A DNA stretch of 64,000 nucleotides from Chloroflexota bacterium (GTDB lineage Bacteria; Chloroflexota; UBA11872; VXOZ01). Shown piece by piece: positions 60,015 to 64,000 of the stretch (positions within the stretch are counted from its first letter, which is position 1; every line of letters begins with the position of its first letter). Where the stretch lies: NCBI GenBank assembly GCA_012270555.1, contig JAAXIC010000018.1, forward strand, positions 1 to 64,000. Direction: 5' to 3'. Below the pieces are notes generated by a model. It saw only the letters and a program-made list of their open reading frames with translations. It searched no databases and had not been told where the DNA came from. The translations under genes and the position numbers were made by a program.

Positions 60015-61568
60015 TTAGCGGTCTGCGGAGCGCCGCGTCCAAAGCATCCGGCCAATCAACCCAACAACCAGAAGTGCGCACAATCCGGCAAACCAATCGC
60101 CGGTGCGTGTGTAGAGGGAACCGGAAGCTGCCGGGACGGCAACCGAGGCGCGGAGCACCGTGCGGGCCGGCTCCAATGCGGACGTGCTGGCGATGATTTC
60201 GCCGCTGGGCAGTATCACCGCGCTGCCGTAGCGCCAATCCGCTTTCACCACGGTCACATTGTTTTCAGCGGCGCGCTGCACGCTCGCCGCCACCTGGAAG
60301 GGGCTCATCTCCACCCAGTCGTGGCTCGTGACGGCGATGAGTTGCGCGCCATTGGCAGTGAGTTTGCGGGCAACATCGGGAAAGTCCGAGTCGTACGCCA
60401 TCATCGTGCCAAACGTCCCCAGTGAGGTGGCGAACACCGGATGCTCGCCGCCGGTGACGCTCTGTTCACCCACGTAGATGATGGGGTAGTTCTTGGCGTA
60501 CATGCCGAGAAATTCTCCCTGAGGAGAAATCAGCACCGCTTCATTGCGGAAGCCGCGCGGATCGGTATCCACGAAATACGGTGCCAAGAGATACGCGTCC
60601 ATCTCGCGTGCAAACGCCGCCAGCCGCGCGCGGGCCTCATCGTCTGCCTGCACGTCGCGCCAGACCGTCGCCTCCGGCCAGACGATGAGGTCCGCCCCCT
60701 GTGCCTGCTCGCGGGTGAGTTGCTCCACGTCGCTCCACGCCAAACCATAGTAGTCGCGCGCACCCTGCTCCACCCCGCGGTCAAAGTAGTCTGACATGTC
60801 CAGGCCGGTCTGCACGAGCGCCACCTCTATGGTTTGCGGTCCATTCTGTTCCTGAACGGCAGGCGGCTGCGCGGCGGTCGTGAGCAGCACACCGCCCACG
60901 ATGAGCGGTACAGCCAGTGCGGTCGCTCCTGCGGTGTGAATAGGACGGCGCGCCAACAGGCGGGCAAGGACAACCGCAAGAAGGACATTCACGAGGACGA
61001 TGCAGAAGGTGAGCAGCCACGGGCCGCCCATCCGCGTGATCGCCATAGCCGCCGGTACCGTGTGCTGCGTCGTGAAGAGATTTCCCCAGATGTGGCCAAG
61101 CTGCAACCGGTAGCGCACGTATTCGGTCAGCGTCCACACGGCCGGCGGCAGGAGCCAGAAGTAGGGTCTTGCCTGCGCCAGCGCGACCGGCGGGCCGATC
61201 GGCACGCGCGCAAAGTAGAAGAGTACAAAGAGCGTCGGAAGCAGGATCACGCTTACGAAGAGCGCCGGTGAATCCAGAAAGAGAATGGGCGGAAAGTCGC
61301 TGCCCCGCCACGCGCGGGAGGTAAGGCCGGGCGGAAAAGCTTGCCACAGGAGCACGCCCATGTAGAGCACGAACGTCAAGGCCGCCACTGCTCGAGCAGC
61401 ACGCGGCCGCGGCGTGGGGAGCGCCGAAATGACAAACATTGGCACCAGCGCCACCCACGCCAGGAACCAGTAGTCATACGGAGGGAACGCCAGCACCAAC
61501 AAGACTGCCGAGGCTACGGCGCTGGCAAGTATGCCCAAGAGTCCAAGGAGTTTTGACTGAGACTTCAT
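60015..61568 (-). CDS. Apolipoprotein N-acyltransferase-like protein lacking the catalytic cysteine
   Basis: About 517 residues from ATG 61568. The N-terminal half has several membrane helices, as in Lnt. The nitrilase-like half keeps the glutamate in 'LIVWPEATVW' (E299) and the lysine in 'MYAKNYP' (K359), but the cysteine position of 'ICYE' reads 'MMAYDSDFP', with Ala at 391 (bases 60396-60398). A final membrane segment follows. True Lnt adds the third acyl chain to lipoproteins. This copy may be inactive, or may use a different chemistry. Start and fold are clear; activity is not. Confidence 0.85.
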   Translation of the reverse strand: MKSQSKLLGLLGILASAVASAVLLVLAFPPYDYWFLAWVALVPMFVISALPTPRPRAARAVAALTFVLYMGVLLWQAFPPGLTSRAWRGSDFPPILFLDSPALFVSVILLPTLFVLFYFARVPIGPPVALAQARPYFWLLPPAVWTLTEYVRYRLQLGHIWGNLFTTQHTVPAAMAITRMGGPWLLTFCIVLVNVLLAVVLARLLARRPIHTAGATALAVPLIVGGVLLTTAAQPPAVQEQNGPQTIEVALVQTGLDMSDYFDRGVEQGARDYYGLAWSDVEQLTREQAQGADLIVWPEATVWRDVQADDEARARLAAFAREMDAYLLAPYFVDTDPRGFRNEAVLISPQGEFLGMYAKNYPIIYVGEQSVTGGEHPVFATSLGTFGTMMAYDSDFPDVARKLTANGAQLIAVTSHDWVEMSPFQVAASVQRAAENNVTVVKADWRYGSAVILPSGEIIASTSALEPARTVLRASVAVPAASGSLYTRTGDWFAGLCALLVVGLIGRMLWTRRSADR

Positions 61569-61988
61569 CAATCGCTTCCGACTTGTGCGCAATGCCAGCA
61601 GTGCTCTATCTCGCGCGCCATTGCATACACACTATAGAGCAATTCTCTCCACCACCTATCTATCTTAACCTGCTGACCTTTTCCATGCGACGCTGCCCAG
61701 GGGATTCAGCAAGATTTGAAGGCACGTAACTACCGTACACGGAAGTCCTTCTTGGTACGGCCTAGAGGGAAAGACGTGCAGAGTGATGGCGTAGTATCCT
61801 TAGAGAAGAGTGCCTCCGGCGGCAGAAATTGAGGCTCCTATGATGAAGAGCTTCTCCCCTTGGCTGCGTATTTGGAAAGAGGGCATTGAAGGAAGCTGTT
61901 CTTCCGGACTCCGCTCAAGACTTGACCAACAAATGAGTTCGTAGCGCAGTTCGACCTTGCATCTCCGTTCGGTAGAGAGGAAAACTAC
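61569..61988. other. Divergent gap with no recognised gene
   Basis: About 420 bases of moderately AT-rich sequence between divergent genes. Promoters for both sides are expected. Nothing else was seen. Confidence 0.4.
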
Positions 61989-62747
61989 ATGGGTGCACTG
62001 GGCCCAACGTCCCGCGACCGTTTCGATGAACTCTATCTGGCGACGTACGCCGATCTCACCGGCGACCGCTACACGGTGCCGGAGGTAGAGGCCATCGAGC
62101 GGTTGCTGGAGCTGCGGCCGGGGTCTACGATGCTTGATCTCGCCTGCGGCCAGGGCCGCCACCTCATCCATCTCGCCATCCAGGGTTATTCCGTGATCGG
62201 GCTGGACCGCTCAGACGTGCTCATGCGGCAGGCGTACAAGGACGCACGGGTGCGCGGCTTGGACGTCAACCTCGTGCAGGGAGACATGCGCGCGCTGCCG
62301 TTCGACCGCGCCTTCGATGGGGTGGTCAACTGGTTCACGGCGCTCGGCTATCTGGAAAGCGATGCGGAAGACCAGAAAGTGCTGAACGACGTGGCGGCGG
62401 TGCTGCGGCCCGGGGGACGTTTCGTCATGGAGATGGCAAATCCGATCCAGACCTACCAGAAGCAGGCCTGGGAGGACTCGGAGATGGCATCCACCGGCTA
62501 CGCCATGGTAAACAGGAACCGCATGGACTACGAGACGGGATACCAGCATACGAGCCGCGTCATCATTACGCCTGAGGGCGAGCGCATCGAACGCGAACTG
62601 AAGATGCGCGTCTACTTGCCGCATGAGTTAGAACGCATGCTGAATCTCGCCGGGTTGGAACGGCTCGACTTCTTTGGCAGTTTGGCCGGTGATCCGCTTG
62701 CCCCCGAGAGCAGCCGGCTGATTCTTACCGCCAGGCGCACCGAGTAA
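61989..62747 (+). CDS. Class I SAM-dependent methyltransferase
   Basis: 252 residues. Motif I 'MLDLACGQGRHLIHLAIQGYSVIGLDRS', the acidic strand-2 end, and 'LVQGDMRALPFDRAFDGVVNWFTALGYL' are typical. The substrate-recognition C-terminus ('YQHTSRVIITPEGERIERELKMRVYLPHELERMLNLAG') resembles small-molecule methyltransferases. The substrate is unknown. The ATG has GAGAGGA upstream. Confidence 0.88.
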   Translation: MGALGPTSRDRFDELYLATYADLTGDRYTVPEVEAIERLLELRPGSTMLDLACGQGRHLIHLAIQGYSVIGLDRSDVLMRQAYKDARVRGLDVNLVQGDMRALPFDRAFDGVVNWFTALGYLESDAEDQKVLNDVAAVLRPGGRFVMEMANPIQTYQKQAWEDSEMASTGYAMVNRNRMDYETGYQHTSRVIITPEGERIERELKMRVYLPHELERMLNLAGLERLDFFGSLAGDPLAPESSRLILTARRTE

Positions 62748-62820
62748 GTGGGACTCTTGAGCGAGCTTCTCCTTGCCTCGCTTCCTTTCCCACGTCGCGG
62801 CAAATTTGCCGGCAAAAAGT

Positions 62821-62850
62821 GCAGACACGTCTGCCAAGATGCTGTATAGT
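62821..62850 (+). promoter_or_regulatory. Promoter with an operator-like palindrome
   Basis: GCAGACACGTCTGC (62821-62834), a two-arm palindrome, overlaps the -35-like CAGACA (62822-62827). A 17-base spacer leads to TATAGT (62845-62850). It fits repressor control of the solute-binding gene at 62900. Confidence 0.4.
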
Positions 62851-62899
62851 AGTTGGCTGGATGAGAAGTCTCTTATGCCTTTGGACAAGGAGGAGCATC

Positions 62900-64000
62900 A
62901 TGGTGGCGCTCGTTTCTCGCAGAAGGTTGTTCGCGACTGCCGGTGTCATGAGTGGAGGGATTGTGCTCGCCGCGTGCGGCGCGGTGCCTGCGGCCGCGCC
63001 ACCGGCAGAGGGCGAGGCGCCCGCCGCCGAGGAAGCCGAACCCGCACCCGCTGAACCCGTAACTATCAGCTTTTGGGCCGCCAGCGTCTTCGCCACTGCG
63101 GACCACCCGGCCTCTAACATCGTAGATCGGTTTCGCGAACAAAACCCGGACATAAACGTAGAAGTCCAGCCCATCCCCGTTGGCTTGCGCGCCAGGGAGA
63201 GATTCGTCACCGCGGCCGCGGCCGGATCGCCGCCCGAGGTCTTCTACATGGACCGCTACCTGGCCGGTCAATTCTCCGCGGCGGGGTTTCTGGCCGACCT
63301 CACGCCGCGTGTGAATACGACCAGCGTCTTCATGTGGGACGACTTTTGGCCCAAGCTTCGCGAGGACGTGACGTGGAAGGGCAAGGTCTACGCGGTGCCT
63401 TTGCATTGCGACGGCCGTGCGTTCCATTGGAATAAAGAGCACTTCATCGAGATCGGCCTGGACCCCGAGGAGCCGGTGGGCACCTGGGACGAGTTGGAGT
63501 CCGCGACTTCGCGGCTCTACAAGACCAGCGGCGACGCGGTGGAGCGCATTGGGTTCACGCCGACGTTCGGCAATCCGCCGCACTTCTTGCAGTGGTACAT
63601 CTGGTTCTGGCAACTCGGCGGCGAGTACCTGACGCCCGACAACCGCAAGCCGAACTTCAACAACGATGCCGGTATCAACGCACTCAAGTTCATGCTGGGC
63701 CTGCTTGATCTGCAGGGCGGCCTGGAGGGCATCACCGCGGCCCTTGGCAACGCCAATCCCGCGCAGAACGATCACTTTACCGTGGGCCGCGTCTCCATGA
63801 TGGTTCATAACGGCACCAGCACCACGCGGCGCTACCAAAACTGGGGCGCGGCCGTGACCTGGGGCGTGGGCGGTCTGCCGATACCTGAAGACGGGCTGCG
63901 GACGAACTACCTCGGTGGCTGGTCGATCGCTATGCCGCAAGTCGGTGGGCACCAAGACCAAGCGTTCCGCTTCATCGAGCATCTCATGACCAAAGAAAGC
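62900..64000 (+). CDS. ABC-type extracellular solute-binding lipoprotein (family 1), truncated by the window end
   Basis: The first 367 codons are present and the frame is still open at base 64000. R7-R8-R9, a hydrophobic segment and lipobox L23-A-A-C26 precede an Ala/Glu/Pro linker. 'FREQNPDINVEVQPIPVGLRARERFVTAAAAGSPPEVFYMDRYLAGQF' and 'DGRAFHWNKEHFIEIGLDPEEPVGTWDELESATSRLY' identify family 1. The ATG has AAGGAGGAG at 62887-62895. Permease genes may lie just beyond the window. Confidence 0.88.
   Translation, partial: MVALVSRRRLFATAGVMSGGIVLAACGAVPAAAPPAEGEAPAAEEAEPAPAEPVTISFWAASVFATADHPASNIVDRFREQNPDINVEVQPIPVGLRARERFVTAAAAGSPPEVFYMDRYLAGQFSAAGFLADLTPRVNTTSVFMWDDFWPKLREDVTWKGKVYAVPLHCDGRAFHWNKEHFIEIGLDPEEPVGTWDELESATSRLYKTSGDAVERIGFTPTFGNPPHFLQWYIWFWQLGGEYLTPDNRKPNFNNDAGINALKFMLGLLDLQGGLEGITAALGNANPAQNDHFTVGRVSMMVHNGTSTTRRYQNWGAAVTWGVGGLPIPEDGLRTNYLGGWSIAMPQVGGHQDQAFRFIEHLMTKES

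Overview
This is a GC-rich (roughly 60% or more by eye), gene-dense bacterial chromosome segment. The best guess is a Chloroflexota lineage, possibly marine or host-associated. The guess rests on the many 'RR...LAACG' lipoprotein solute-binding proteins, a sulfatase, GMC oxidoreductase and PHP/DUF3604 proteins, CD225/DUF2752 proteins, and large plant-type LRR and ankyrin proteins. No rRNA or tRNA gene is visible, so placement is an inference.

Layout. 0-5.4 kb: a DivIC/FtsB-like protein, a PEP-mutase-family lyase, a solute-binding lipoprotein, a secreted lipoprotein and a crotonase-family protein. 5.4-7.5 kb: a lower-GC AAA ATPase plus TOPRIM-like (DUF4276) gene pair, lying between uvrA and a decayed copy of the uvrA 3' end. 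7.6-10.8 kb: uvrA, whose protein carries two in-frame blocks of genomic palindromic repeats. 11-17 kb: a second solute-binding protein, an amidohydrolase and coenzyme A genes (coaX, coaBC). 17.4-20.8 kb: groES with a clear promoter and a CIRCE-like operator, two membrane-protein genes, then a divergent groEL. 21-25.4 kb: a DUF6069-like protein, a sulfatase, a degenerate glutamine-amidotransferase-like protein and a lipoprotein. 25.5-26.4 kb: a compact transcription unit with strong RNA hairpins, and a Doc-type toxin-antitoxin pair. 26.6-31 kb: an M55 aminopeptidase, a DegT aminotransferase and an oligogalacturonate-lyase-like propeller. 31.3-37.4 kb: DarTG, a DUF3604 protein, a DUF3574 lipoprotein and an unknown 572-residue coiled-coil protein. 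37.7-46 kb: two more solute-binding proteins, a small-protein/retropepsin pair, purD, a HAD phosphatase and an MFS transporter. 46-52 kb: unknown membrane proteins, a 25-repeat LRR protein, nadD and rsfS. 52-64 kb: mutS2, a GMC oxidoreductase, a class III aminotransferase, a HAD phosphatase, an ankyrin protein, an Lnt-like protein that lacks its catalytic cysteine, a methyltransferase and a fifth solute-binding protein cut by the window end.

The genes form a core-housekeeping backbone (uvrA, mutS2, coaX/coaBC, groES/EL, purD, nadD/rsfS) broken by nutrient-scavenging genes and by four defence or toxin-antitoxin islets of visibly lower GC. Five family-1 solute-binding lipoproteins appear without any ABC permease or ATPase in the window. 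Several palindromic repeat families fill the spaces between genes and have entered the uvrA reading frame.

The most unusual items are the ATPase/TOPRIM pair flanked by duplicated uvrA 3' ends, the structured RNA or mini-ORF unit at 25.5 kb, the repeat-invaded UvrA, and two degenerate enzymes (an Lnt-like protein and a GATase-like protein).
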